DNA of 64,000 nt, taken from assembly GCA_965279125.1 (NCBI GenBank), contig CBDIHL010000040.1:1-64000 (forward strand), given 5' to 3'. The first letter of the stretch is position 1. Each line of letters begins with the position of its first letter. The notes under the pieces were generated by a model that made no database searches, had not been told where the DNA came from, and saw only the letters and a program-made list of their open reading frames with translations. Made by a program: the position numbers and the translations under genes. Source of the DNA: Dinoroseobacter sp965279125. GTDB lineage: Bacteria > Pseudomonadota > Alphaproteobacteria > Rhodobacterales > Rhodobacteraceae. Positions 25,992 to 35,045 of the stretch are shown here, piece after piece.

Positions 25992-27724
25992 TTCGCGGAG
26001 GATGGCTGCAGGCCCTGCTTGACCAGCAATGGCTTGAGCGGGTGCTTCTGAACCTTGCCGGTGGGCGTCTGCGGCAACACGTCGATGAAGAAGACATGGG
26101 CCGGTTGCATGTACCGGGGCATCACGGCAGCATTGTGGACGCGCAATTCATCCACCGACAGTACCTGCCCGCTCTCCAGTTCCACAAATACCGCAATCTC
26201 GTCTTCACCGCCTGCGTCGGCACGCACGCCGACGGCCGCCGACTGGCGCACCTTCGCATGCTTCGCGACCAGGTTCTCCACATCAAACAGCGAGACGTTC
26301 TCGCCGCGCACCCGGCAGAAGTCACCCATGCGTGACACCCATGCGTAAGTGCCGTTGCCTTCATCGCGGCCCAGGTCCCCGGTGTGGAACCAGCAGTTGC
26401 TGAAGGCCGTGAGCGTCGCGGCCGGCTTGTTCAGGTACTCCCGCATCAGCAGGCCCGGAAAGCGCGGGCGGATGGCGATCTGGCCCACAGTCCCCGGCGC
26501 GCAGGGGTAGTCCCTGTCGTCCAGGATGGCCACTTCCAGCATCGGGTTGGGCTTGCCGATGAAGCCCTGCGGCAGCTTGCCGCGGCCATCCACCACGCAA
26601 TAGCCCAGGGCACGCGCCTGCGCCAGGTACTGGTCCTTCGGCAGGCCTTTCCAGAGATGCCGGGGCGTGCCGTATTCGTCTTCACCGAACTCGCTGATGA
26701 TGGCGTGAAAGCTGCTGCCCGATTCGGTCTGGCCGAAGGTGGCCCTGACAAAGTCGATGCCGAAGCGGCGGGCGATCTCGTTGTGGTTCTCCGGCAGCGG
26801 CGCCAGGGTCACCTTGTTGAGCGTGTTGTTCCTGTCGTTCCCAGAGGCCGGAGCACCCATGAGCCAGGGAATCATCACGCCGATCATGGTGCAGCTGGTG
26901 GCGCCGCACTCGGCAATCCGGGCCCAGAACTGGGAGGCGCTGAAGCGGTTCCACAGCCCGACCGTGTTGGCGTGCCACACCGCGCGCGCCACCGTATTGA
27001 AGGCACCGGCCACATGGTAGAGCGGCAGGTCGCAGTAGATCACATCGTCTTCCGTCATGCCCGCGCGCAGGGTGTAGCTGTACTGGGCAATCCACCTGAA
27101 GTTGTGGACCACACCCTTGGCCGCGCCTGTGGTGCCCGAGGTGTAAATGATGTTGGCCAGCTCGTCGCTGGTGCGCTGGAAGGCGGGAACCTCGCCGCCC
27201 TTCTCCATCAACTGGTCGAGGAAGTGGACGGCCCCGACGGCCGGAGATTCCAGCAAACCTGCGCCCTCTGCCACCTGCGAAGGCAGGATCAGGTTGCCAA
27301 TCTTTACGTCATCGGTGAGAGTTTCAAGGATGGACAGGCTGTCCGCATCCGTCAGCACCGCGAAGGGATTGGTGTCCTTCACCTGGTAGCTCAGCAACTC
27401 TCCGCGCAGGTTGAAGTTCACCGGCGCAAAGAGCCCCCCTGCGCGCCAGACGGCAAACATCCACAGCGCATTCAGCACGGAGTTCTGCGTCAACACACAG
27501 ACAGGCGCGCCGCGCGGCAGGCCGATGCCTGCGAGCGCGGCCGCAATCCTGTCGGTGCGTGCCTTGAACTCGCTGAAGGTGATGTGCGCATGGTTCTCGC
27601 CATCGAAGATGAAAACCTTGTCCGCATGCGACACCGCGCAGGCGTCCAGACGGTCCAGGACCATCTCCCCCTCGTCCAGGAATTTCCTGAAGTCGTCTTG
27701 AGCCGCTCTCATGCCTGCTTTCAT
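25988..27724 (-). CDS. AMP-forming acyl-CoA synthetase
   Basis: This 578-residue adenylate-forming ligase activates a carboxylic acid to its CoA thioester. Motifs are the P-loop IIYTSGTTGAAKGVVH, ATFGQTESG in the adenylation core, the hinge region WFHTGDLGRDEGNGTYAWVSRMGDF and the C-terminal lysine loop TGKVQKHPLKPL. The ATG at 27724 lies just after the upstream Bug stop with GCAGGG before it; a start at 27712 is possible and the open frame reaches 27826. It is probably the entry step of the operon's pathway. Confidence 0.9.
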   Translation of the reverse strand: MKAGMRAAQDDFRKFLDEGEMVLDRLDACAVSHADKVFIFDGENHAHITFSEFKARTDRIAAALAGIGLPRGAPVCVLTQNSVLNALWMFAVWRAGGLFAPVNFNLRGELLSYQVKDTNPFAVLTDADSLSILETLTDDVKIGNLILPSQVAEGAGLLESPAVGAVHFLDQLMEKGGEVPAFQRTSDELANIIYTSGTTGAAKGVVHNFRWIAQYSYTLRAGMTEDDVIYCDLPLYHVAGAFNTVARAVWHANTVGLWNRFSASQFWARIAECGATSCTMIGVMIPWLMGAPASGNDRNNTLNKVTLAPLPENHNEIARRFGIDFVRATFGQTESGSSFHAIISEFGEDEYGTPRHLWKGLPKDQYLAQARALGYCVVDGRGKLPQGFIGKPNPMLEVAILDDRDYPCAPGTVGQIAIRPRFPGLLMREYLNKPAATLTAFSNCWFHTGDLGRDEGNGTYAWVSRMGDFCRVRGENVSLFDVENLVAKHAKVRQSAAVGVRADAGGEDEIAVFVELESGQVLSVDELRVHNAAVMPRYMQPAHVFFIDVLPQTPTGKVQKHPLKPLLVKQGLQPSSAK

Positions 27725-27732
27725 CCCTGCGT

Positions 27733-28695
27733 TCAGTCCAGCTTGATGGAATAGTCGCGAATGGCCTTCTTCCACTTGCCTGCGTCGCCGTTGATGTACG
27801 CGGAAGCGTCGGCGGAGTTCAGCCACATCGGCACGATGCCAAGCTCCAGCATCTTCTGGTTGACTTCCGGCATGCGGCCAACCTTCACGAAGGCCCGGGT
27901 CAGCTTCTCCACCGTGTCGCGCGGTGTTGCCGCCGGCACCATGAAGGTCGTCATGCCGTTGATGGACATTTCCGGGTAGCCCAGCTCCTTGAAGGTGGGA
28001 ATGTTCGGGTACTGCGCCATCCGGTCTTCGGTCGTGATGGCCAGGATGGTGAAGGCGCCGGTAGGCAGCAGCCGGCCCAGGTCGCCCGGGCCGCCGAAGG
28101 ACGAGGTGATGTGGCTGGCCACAAGGTCTGCATACGCCGGCGCCGCGCCCTTGTAGGGCACATGCGTCATGCGGGTCTTGGCCAGTCCGTTGAGGATCTC
28201 GCCTAGTACATGGCCGGATGAGCCGGAGCCCCAGGTGCCGTACTGGTACTTCGTGGGGTCAGCCCTGACAAGGCCGAGGTAGTCGTTCAGTGTCTTGACC
28301 TTGGTGGAGTTGTTGATGGCATAGACGATGGGTGACTGGCCGACCAGGGTGATGGGCGTCAGCTGCGAAAGTTCATAGGGGCGTTTGGCCTGGGTTGCCT
28401 CGTTCTGCGAGATGGCGCCGTTGATCAGCAAGATGGTGCGCCCGTCGGCGGCCGCGCGGGCGACCGCCGATGTGGCGATCATGCCGTTGGCGCCGGCCAT
28501 CGACTCCAGCACCACCGGTGCGCCAAGCTCCTTGGACAGTTCAGGCGCCATGGCCCGGCCGACGATGTCCAGGTAGGCACCGGCGGGAGTGGACACGATG
28601 AACTTGTAGGCCTCCTGGGCCTGTGCGGTGATGCAGGCACCCATGGCATACACGCCAAGCAGGCAGCTCATCAATTTAAGCGTATGTCTTTTCAT
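27733..28695 (-). CDS. Bug/TctC-family periplasmic binding protein
   Basis: This is a 320-residue periplasmic binding protein with a signal peptide (MKRHTLKLMSCLLGVYAMGA, cleaved near AQA). Signatures include VSTPAGAYLDIVGRAMAPELS, LESMAGANGMIATSAVARAAADGRTI, YQYGTWGSGSSGHVLGEIL and HVPYKGAAPAYADLVASHI. The ATG at 28695 has GGAG upstream and begins the signal peptide, so the longer open frame to 28740 was trimmed. It lies between the carboxylase and acyl-CoA synthetase genes, consistent with delivering the pathway substrate. Confidence 0.9.
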   Translation of the reverse strand: MKRHTLKLMSCLLGVYAMGACITAQAQEAYKFIVSTPAGAYLDIVGRAMAPELSKELGAPVVLESMAGANGMIATSAVARAAADGRTILLINGAISQNEATQAKRPYELSQLTPITLVGQSPIVYAINNSTKVKTLNDYLGLVRADPTKYQYGTWGSGSSGHVLGEILNGLAKTRMTHVPYKGAAPAYADLVASHITSSFGGPGDLGRLLPTGAFTILAITTEDRMAQYPNIPTFKELGYPEMSINGMTTFMVPAATPRDTVEKLTRAFVKVGRMPEVNQKMLELGIVPMWLNSADASAYINGDAGKWKKAIRDYSIKLD

Positions 28696-28740
28696 GAAAG
28701 TCTCCAGTGGTGGTTGGGTCGGTTGGAACAGGGGGAGCAA

Positions 28741-31700
28741 TTACCAGGTGTCGATGAAGTTGCGCTTCTTGCCGCTGCGGCGCGCGGCGGGCACATGCGC
28801 CATGGACGATGCGATCCAGTGCCGCGTGTTCACCGGGTCGATCACGTCGTCAACCACGGAGAAGGCCGCCGCGTTGAGCGCATTGCCCTTGCGGTATTCC
28901 TTCGCAATCAGTTCCTCGATGCGGGCCTGCTTTGCCGCCGGGTTGGAGATGGTGTCGAGTTCAGCCCGGTGCCCGAGCTTGACCATGCCCTCGAAACCCA
29001 TGATGCCGATCTCACAGGTCGGCCAGGCCACGGTGAACACCGGCTCGTGGAAGCCGCCGCCGGTCATGGCCTGGGCGCCGAGCCCGTAGGCCTTGCGCAG
29101 CAGCACGGAAAATATCGGCACGCTGACATTGGCCGCGGTCACGAACATGCGCGACACATGCCTGACCAGGCCCGAACTCTCGGCGGCCGGGCCGACCATG
29201 AAGCCAGGTGTGTCGCACAGCATAAGCAGCGGTATGTCGAAGCCGTCGCACAGCTGCATGAACCGGGCTGCCTTGTCCGCACCGTCGGAGTCGATCGCGC
29301 CGCCCAGGTGGCGGGGGTTGTTGGCCACCACGCCATAGGGCCGGCCCTCGATGCGGATGAAGGCGGTGACGATGCCGATGCCGAACGCCTGGCGCAGCTC
29401 GAGCACTGAACCGATGTCGGCCAGCGCCGTGATGACCTTGCGGATTTCATACGAGCGCAGGCGGTTCGCCGGGATCAGCTGGCGGAGGATGCGCTGGTCT
29501 TCCGCCTGCCAGGCTTGCAGGCGGCCCTGGAAATAGCCGAGGTATTTCCGGGCGGCATCGACGGCGGCCGTTTCGTCCTTGACCAGCAGGTCAATGACGC
29601 CGTTCGGCGACTGCATGGCCGGCGGCCCTACCTCGTCGGCCGACACCACGCCGAGCCCGCCGCCTTCGATCATCGCCGGCCCGCCCATGCCGAAGGACGA
29701 GTTTCCAGTGGCGATGATCACGTCGGAGATTCCGAGCAGCGCCGCGTTGCCCGCGAACGAATAGCCGGAGACGATGCCGATGCGCGGCACCAGCCCGCTC
29801 AGCTTTGCGAATTTCGAGAACGACGAAGTGTGCAGGCGCGGCACCATCTGCGCATCGACCTCGCCCGCACGGCCCCCGCCGCCCTCGGCGAATACGACGA
29901 CCGGGACCTTCCACTGTTCAGCCAGCGTGAGCGCACGGTCCAGCTTGTCATGGCTGGTGCGGCCCTGCGTGCCGGCCAGCACGGTGTAGTCGTAGGCCAG
30001 GGCCATGCAGCGCGAGTTCTCTGCGCCGTAAAGCTCCTTGTTGACCGTGCCGGTGGCAACGACCAGCCCGTCCGCCGGTGTCTTGCGGATGAGGTCGTCC
30101 AGCGAGCGCTTGCTGTACTGCTGGGCGAGGCCGAGCGCGGCGTATTCCACACGGCCGTCTTCGTCCAGCAGGTCGTCCACGTTCTCGCGCGCTGTACGCT
30201 GCCCGCGCTCATGCCGGCGGGCCACCGCATCGGGGCGGCGCGCATCCAGCGTCCACTGGTGGCGCTCCAGTACCTCCGCCAGCGCCGGCGAGATGTCGTC
30301 CAGGCTGATGGCTTCTGTTTCCGCCACGAGGCCTTCCGACGCCCCGCCAGGGCTGACCACCAGGATCGCTGCGCCCTTCGCAACCGTCTCGCCAGGTTTG
30401 ACCCGGAGCGCCTCGACCACGCCCGACACAGCCGACTCCACCGTGTGCTGCATCTTCATCGCTTCAATGACGGCCACCTGCTGTCCGGCCCGCACCTGCG
30501 AGCCCGGCTGCACATCAATACTGATGACCGTGCCATACAGCGGCGCCGTGACGGCCGCGCCGCCGGCAGGGTCCACGTCCTGCACGGCGACATTGCCCGC
30601 CACGCCTGCGCCCGGCATCTGCCGCTGCCCGCGCCTTGCCTTGCCGCCCGCGAGCAGGGCCGGCATGTTGTCCTCCACATAGCGGGTGTGCACGCGGTTG
30701 GCCATCACCTGTTCATCGGCCAGCAGGCCGAACAGGATGTCCTTGTTGGTTTCAACACCGTCAATGCAGAACTCGTCCAGCGCACGGGCGGCCTTGCGCA
30801 GCAACGCGGGGTAGCCGCCCTGCGCGCTGTGCACCACCAGCTTGGCCAGCAGCGAATCAAAGCGTGAATTCGTGGTGTAGCCCGGGTAGCCGAAGGTGTC
30901 CACCCGCACGCCCGGCCCGCCGGGCGGCGAAAACACCGACAGCGTGCCGCCCGAGGGCTCCACGCTGCCGTCGGCATTCATGGTTTCCATGTTGATGCGC
31001 AGCTGCACCGCATGGCCACTGGTCCTGGCGGCGCGCGGCTGGTCAATGCCCATGGAGGGCAGCGACTCGCCGGCGCAGACACGGATCTGCAGCTGCACCA
31101 GGTCCAGGCCGCTGACCATCTCGGTGATCGTGTGCTCGACCTGCAGGCGCGGGTTGGCCTCCATGAAGGCGTAGTCGTCCGGCACCGCGCCGTTTCCGTT
31201 GCCGGTGCCCTCATTCACCAGGAACTCGAACGTCCCCAGGCCCTGGTAGGCGGCATCCGATGCCAGCCGGAGCGCGGCATCGTGCAAGGCCTCGCGCGTG
31301 GCCTGCGACAGCGTGGGGCTCGGGCAGATCTCGAACAGCTTCTGGTGCCGCCGCTGCAGCGTGCATTCCCGCTCGCCAACATGGATACAGGTACCCTGGC
31401 CGTCGCCAATCACCTGCACCTCGATATGCCGCGCCTTGCCAACCAGTGTCTCGGCATAGACCTCATCCGAGCCGAACGATGCCAGGGCTTCGGAGCGGCA
31501 CACCTGCCAGGCGGCGGCAAGCTCTGCGGCATCGGACACGATGCGCATGCCACGGCCGCCACCGCCGGCCACGGCCTTGATGATGATGGGCTTGCCGCCC
31601 ACGGACTCATGGAACGCACGCACCTGTTCAAGCGATGCCGGCCCGTCCGTCCCCGGCAGCACCGGGACGCCAAGCCTCGCCGCATGCGCACGGGCCTGCG

Positions 31701-32046
31701 CCTTGTCGCCGAACAGGTCCAGGCATTGCTCCGACGGGCCGATGAATAACAGCCCGGCCTGCCTGCACCTGCCCGCAAAAGCGGCGCTCTCGCTGAGGAA
31801 GCCGTAGCCGGGGTGTACCGAGTCGCAACCCGCCGCCAGCGCTGCGGCAACGATCTGCGCGATGTCCAGGTAGGCCGCCGCGCCCACGCCTTCAAGCCTT
31901 GCGGACTCATCGGCCAGGCTGACGTGCAGCGACGAAGCATCGTCGCCGGAATAGACCGCGACGGTTGCGATCCCCAGGTCGGCGCAGGCGCGGCTGATGC
32001 GGATGGCAATCTCGCCCCGGTTGGCAATCAGTGTTTTCTTGAGCAT
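28741..32046 (-). CDS. Single-chain biotin-dependent acyl-CoA carboxylase
   Basis: This 1101-residue fusion carries all three parts of an acyl-CoA carboxylase. Residues 1-450 are biotin carboxylase (LKKTLIANRGEIAIRISRAC, KAVAGGGGRGMRIV, EANPRLQVEHTITEMVSG). A biotinyl carrier domain at about 495-570 has EAMKMQH with the biotin Lys at 531. The carboxyltransferase runs from about 600 to the end (GGGGRAGEVDAQMVPRL, PLLMLCDTPGFMVGPAAESSG). The ATG at 32046 opens the family start; a longer frame to 32169 was rejected. The acyl substrate is unknown. The position inside a degradation operon argues against fatty-acid synthesis. Confidence 0.92.
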   Translation of the reverse strand: MLKKTLIANRGEIAIRISRACADLGIATVAVYSGDDASSLHVSLADESARLEGVGAAAYLDIAQIVAAALAAGCDSVHPGYGFLSESAAFAGRCRQAGLLFIGPSEQCLDLFGDKAQARAHAARLGVPVLPGTDGPASLEQVRAFHESVGGKPIIIKAVAGGGGRGMRIVSDAAELAAAWQVCRSEALASFGSDEVYAETLVGKARHIEVQVIGDGQGTCIHVGERECTLQRRHQKLFEICPSPTLSQATREALHDAALRLASDAAYQGLGTFEFLVNEGTGNGNGAVPDDYAFMEANPRLQVEHTITEMVSGLDLVQLQIRVCAGESLPSMGIDQPRAARTSGHAVQLRINMETMNADGSVEPSGGTLSVFSPPGGPGVRVDTFGYPGYTTNSRFDSLLAKLVVHSAQGGYPALLRKAARALDEFCIDGVETNKDILFGLLADEQVMANRVHTRYVEDNMPALLAGGKARRGQRQMPGAGVAGNVAVQDVDPAGGAAVTAPLYGTVISIDVQPGSQVRAGQQVAVIEAMKMQHTVESAVSGVVEALRVKPGETVAKGAAILVVSPGGASEGLVAETEAISLDDISPALAEVLERHQWTLDARRPDAVARRHERGQRTARENVDDLLDEDGRVEYAALGLAQQYSKRSLDDLIRKTPADGLVVATGTVNKELYGAENSRCMALAYDYTVLAGTQGRTSHDKLDRALTLAEQWKVPVVVFAEGGGGRAGEVDAQMVPRLHTSSFSKFAKLSGLVPRIGIVSGYSFAGNAALLGISDVIIATGNSSFGMGGPAMIEGGGLGVVSADEVGPPAMQSPNGVIDLLVKDETAAVDAARKYLGYFQGRLQAWQAEDQRILRQLIPANRLRSYEIRKVITALADIGSVLELRQAFGIGIVTAFIRIEGRPYGVVANNPRHLGGAIDSDGADKAARFMQLCDGFDIPLLMLCDTPGFMVGPAAESSGLVRHVSRMFVTAANVSVPIFSVLLRKAYGLGAQAMTGGGFHEPVFTVAWPTCEIGIMGFEGMVKLGHRAELDTISNPAAKQARIEELIAKEYRKGNALNAAAFSVVDDVIDPVNTRHWIASSMAHVPAARRSGKKRNFIDTW

Positions 32047-32071
32047 GGATCTCGTTTCAGGGAATGGCCCG

Positions 32072-32881
32072 TCAGGCGCCGGCCTTGCGGGCGGGCCACT
32101 GGAACTGCGCCGGCTCCTTGGCCAGGAAGCGCCGGCGCGACTCGGCCATGTAGTCGCTGCCCAGCGCAATGGCCTGGCCGCTCACTTCGATTTCCATCAT
32201 GGTGTCCAGCGTGTTGTCCAGCGACTTGTTGAGCGCCCGCTTGGTCAGCGCCAGGGCCGTGGGCGACGCGCCTGTGAGGCTGCGGGCGAGCTCAAGCGCC
32301 CGCGCCTGCAGTTCAGCGGGGGGCAGTACTTCCAGCGCGATGCCCATCTCGTGCGCCTGCGTACCCGTCGCCACCCTGCCGGAGTAGATCAGCTCCCTTG
32401 CGCGCTGCAGGCCCACGATGCGCGGCAGCGTATACAGCGCGCCGCAGTCGGGCAGCAAACCCACCCGCGCGAATGCCATCGACAGCCTGGCCCGGTCACT
32501 GACCAGCACCAGGTCGGCCAGCAGCGCCAGGCTGAAGCCGGCGCCATAGGCGACACCATCGACGCTGGCGATCACCGGCTTGTCGATGTCATGCAGCTCC
32601 ATCGTCATGCGGCGGTAGCGCTGCATGTCGATGCGTGCCTGGCCCGCCGTGCGCGTGCCGCCCGAAGCCATGCCGGACACATCGCCGCCTGCGCAGAAGT
32701 CGTTGCCCGCGCCCTGTATGACCAGCACCCGGATGTCATCGTCCTGGCGCACCGCCTGGAAACAGTCTCCGAGTTCGTCCCCCATCTGCCGGCTGATGGC
32801 GTTCTTGACGTCCGGGCGGTTCAGAGTGACCGTGGCGACGCCATGGTCCAGCGTGTACATGATGGTTTCAAAAGCAGGCAT
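32072..32881 (-). CDS. Enoyl-CoA hydratase/isomerase family protein
   Basis: This 269-residue crotonase has the N-terminal signature VTLNRPDVKNAISRQM, oxyanion regions GAGNDFCAGGDVSGMASGG and VDGVAYGAGFSLALLADLVL, and PDCGALYTLPRIVG with an acidic residue at the hydratase/isomerase position. It acts on an enoyl-CoA in the pathway. Its ATG overlaps the stop of the CoA-transferase gene (TGATG), so translation is coupled. Confidence 0.9.
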   Translation of the reverse strand: MPAFETIMYTLDHGVATVTLNRPDVKNAISRQMGDELGDCFQAVRQDDDIRVLVIQGAGNDFCAGGDVSGMASGGTRTAGQARIDMQRYRRMTMELHDIDKPVIASVDGVAYGAGFSLALLADLVLVSDRARLSMAFARVGLLPDCGALYTLPRIVGLQRARELIYSGRVATGTQAHEMGIALEVLPPAELQARALELARSLTGASPTALALTKRALNKSLDNTLDTMMEIEVSGQAIALGSDYMAESRRRFLAKEPAQFQWPARKAGA

Positions 32882-34110
32882 CAGATGACCCTCGCAGTCC
32901 TGAGGGCGCCAATCCGCGCGTCATCCATCTCCAGCACCTCGCGCAGGATCTCGTCGGTGTGCTGGCCCAGCACCGGCGGCGCCAGGTGCGGCGGCGGCTC
33001 GATGCCGGCAAAGCGGATCGGGCTGCCGAAGAGCTTGACGGTCCCCGCGGTGGCATGCGGCATCTCCACCGTCAGGCCCCGGTGCACCACCTGCGGGTCC
33101 TGGAAAACCTCCGGGTAGGTGTTGATCGGCCCGGACGGGATTCCCGCGGCCTTCAGCGCCGCCAGCAGTGCAGTGGAATCCTTCTGCGCCGTGATGGCAT
33201 TGAATGTTGCCGACAGCTCGGTGCGATGCGCAAGACGCTGCGCGTTGGTCACGAAGCGCGGGTCGTCGGCGAGTTCCGGGTGGCCCAGCACCTCGCAGAA
33301 CGCGCGGTACTGCGGCTCGCTGCCGCAGATGACGATGATGCCGCGGTCCAGGCAGGGAAAGGCCTGGGACGGCAGGCCGCCGTTGCCTTCAGTGCCGCGC
33401 CGTGGCGGCACCGAGCCGGTGGCAAGGTAGGTCGTCACGTAATGCGACTGGGCGGCGATGGTGCAGTCCATCAGCGCGATGTCGATGTGCTGGCCTTCGC
33501 CCGAGAAGGTATCGCGCTCGTACAGCGCGGCCACGATGGCGGTGGTGGCGTACTGGCCGGCAATGAAGTCCGCCAGGCTCGGGCCGGTCTTCATCGGCCC
33601 GCCGCCGGGCACGCCGTCAGGCAGGCCGGTCACGCTCATCATGCCGCTCATGGCCTGGAACACGGTGTCGTAGCCGGGGTATTTGGCATAAGGCCCGTCC
33701 TGGCCGAAGCCGGTAATGGAGCAGTACACCAGGCGCGGGTTGACGGCGCGCATGGACTCATAGTCCAGCCCGTGGCGCTGCAGGTCGCCAACCTTGAAAT
33801 TCTCGATCAGCACGTCGCAGCGCGCGGCGAGTTCCTTCACCAGCGACTGGCCCTCTTCAGTGGCGATGTCGATCGTCACCGAGCGCTTGTTGCGGTTGGC
33901 GCACAGGTACATCGGGGACTCGCGCGTGTCTTTGCCTTCGCTGTCCTTCAGGAAGGGCGGGCCCCAGCGCCGGGCCTCGTCGCCGGTCGCGGGCCGCTCC
34001 ACCTTGATGATCTCGGCGCCAAGGTCCCCCAGCGCCTGGCCGGCCAGCGGCGCGGCGAGGATGCGGCCCAGGTCGAGCACCTTGATGCCCTGCAATGGAA
34101 GGCGCTTCAT
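32881..34110 (-). CDS. CaiB/BaiF-type (class III) CoA-transferase
   Basis: This 409-residue family III CoA-transferase moves CoA between carboxylic acids through an aspartyl-CoA intermediate. The N-terminus GIKVLDLGRILAAPLAGQ, the CoA-binding core MYLCANRNKRSVTIDI, and Asp181 in GPSLADFIAGQYA as the likely nucleophile are all present. It gives a second way, besides the AMP-ligase, to load CoA on an acid, perhaps recycling CoA from a late intermediate. It overlaps its neighbours on both sides. Confidence 0.92.
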   Translation of the reverse strand: MKRLPLQGIKVLDLGRILAAPLAGQALGDLGAEIIKVERPATGDEARRWGPPFLKDSEGKDTRESPMYLCANRNKRSVTIDIATEEGQSLVKELAARCDVLIENFKVGDLQRHGLDYESMRAVNPRLVYCSITGFGQDGPYAKYPGYDTVFQAMSGMMSVTGLPDGVPGGGPMKTGPSLADFIAGQYATTAIVAALYERDTFSGEGQHIDIALMDCTIAAQSHYVTTYLATGSVPPRRGTEGNGGLPSQAFPCLDRGIIVICGSEPQYRAFCEVLGHPELADDPRFVTNAQRLAHRTELSATFNAITAQKDSTALLAALKAAGIPSGPINTYPEVFQDPQVVHRGLTVEMPHATAGTVKLFGSPIRFAGIEPPPHLAPPVLGQHTDEILREVLEMDDARIGALRTARVI

Positions 34111-35045
34111 GCGGGCACCTCCACATGCTGTTCAGGCCACTGCGCATCGGCCAGCAGCGCGAAATGCCCGGCCGCGCCGGCCAGCTCCGAGCGCAGCAGC
34201 TTGGTGCGGTAGGTCCAGCGGTGCAGCGGGTGCTCCAGCGTCAGGCCCATCGCACCCATGAACTGGTGCAGGTCATAGGCCACCTTCGTTGCCATGTCCT
34301 GCGCAAAGCCGGCGGCCAGGGCCGCGTCGGTCTCCAGGCCCGTGCCTGCCGCCTTCAGCGCGAGCCAGCGCGCGCTCTCGACCCACGAGGCGCATTGGGC
34401 CAGCCGGTGCTGGACGGCCTGGAACGAACCGAGCGGGCGGCCGAACTGGCGGCGGTCCTTCACATGCTGCAGCACGCTGGCAAGCGCAGCCGACAGCGAA
34501 CCGGCTATCTCCGCGGCCACGCCCACGCGCCAGAGGTTCTGCAGCAGTCCCGGCTGCGCCTCCTGCACCGGCTGCCACACCAGCGCGGCGGGGTTGCGCA
34601 GCATGCCCATCGGGTAGGCAAAGATGCTCTCGACTTTCTCCACGCCGCCATCTTCCAGGGACGCGACCTGCACATCGGCTCCGCGTATCCGGATCAGCGT
34701 TTTGGCCACGGAGGCGTAGCGGATCGGCTGGTCCAGCGCTTCGCCCACCAGCGCATAGGGTCCTGGCATCCCCGGGCAGGCCAGCGGACCGATCAGGCAC
34801 GACGCCAGCACTTCGACGCAGAACGGCAGGCGCGACAGCGCCATCACCACATCGGCGGCGGCCACAGCGCCAAGCTCCTCGATGCTGATGCAGCTGAAGA
34901 AGCCGGCATCCTCGACGACATCGCGCAGGGACTGCGAGTATTCAAAACGCACCGGCGCCACCGGCCGCAATGCCAGCTCGCGCGACACCAGCGTTTCCAC
35001 GGCGTTCATCAACGCCTCGTGGTCTTCAGACGGTTTGAAGTTCAT
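34107..35045 (-). CDS. Acyl-CoA dehydrogenase, short form
   Basis: This 312-residue acyl-CoA dehydrogenase family protein begins MNFKPSEDHEALMNAVETLV and ends with HQFMGAMGLTLEHPLHRWTYRTKLL, matching the C-terminal helical domain. The central beta domain is short and poorly conserved compared with the 383-residue neighbour. Adjacent short/long dehydrogenase pairs form alpha2beta2 enzymes in steroid catabolism, where only one subunit keeps the base. A similar heteromer is inferred here. It overlaps the CoA-transferase gene and the longer dehydrogenase gene by 4 bases each. Confidence 0.85.
   Translation of the reverse strand: MNFKPSEDHEALMNAVETLVSRELALRPVAPVRFEYSQSLRDVVEDAGFFSCISIEELGAVAAADVVMALSRLPFCVEVLASCLIGPLACPGMPGPYALVGEALDQPIRYASVAKTLIRIRGADVQVASLEDGGVEKVESIFAYPMGMLRNPAALVWQPVQEAQPGLLQNLWRVGVAAEIAGSLSAALASVLQHVKDRRQFGRPLGSFQAVQHRLAQCASWVESARWLALKAAGTGLETDAALAAGFAQDMATKVAYDLHQFMGAMGLTLEHPLHRWTYRTKLLRSELAGAAGHFALLADAQWPEQHVEVPA

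Noticed and set aside
26384..27754. 456-codon plus-strand frame opposite the acyl-CoA synthetase gene
   Set aside because: Antisense shadow of a conserved gene; no domain or ribosome site.
29515..30867. 450-codon plus-strand frame opposite the carboxylase gene
   Set aside because: It is antisense to a well-supported gene; its composition is the Arg/His/Gly-rich pattern of a GC-rich shadow frame and it has no recognisable domain.
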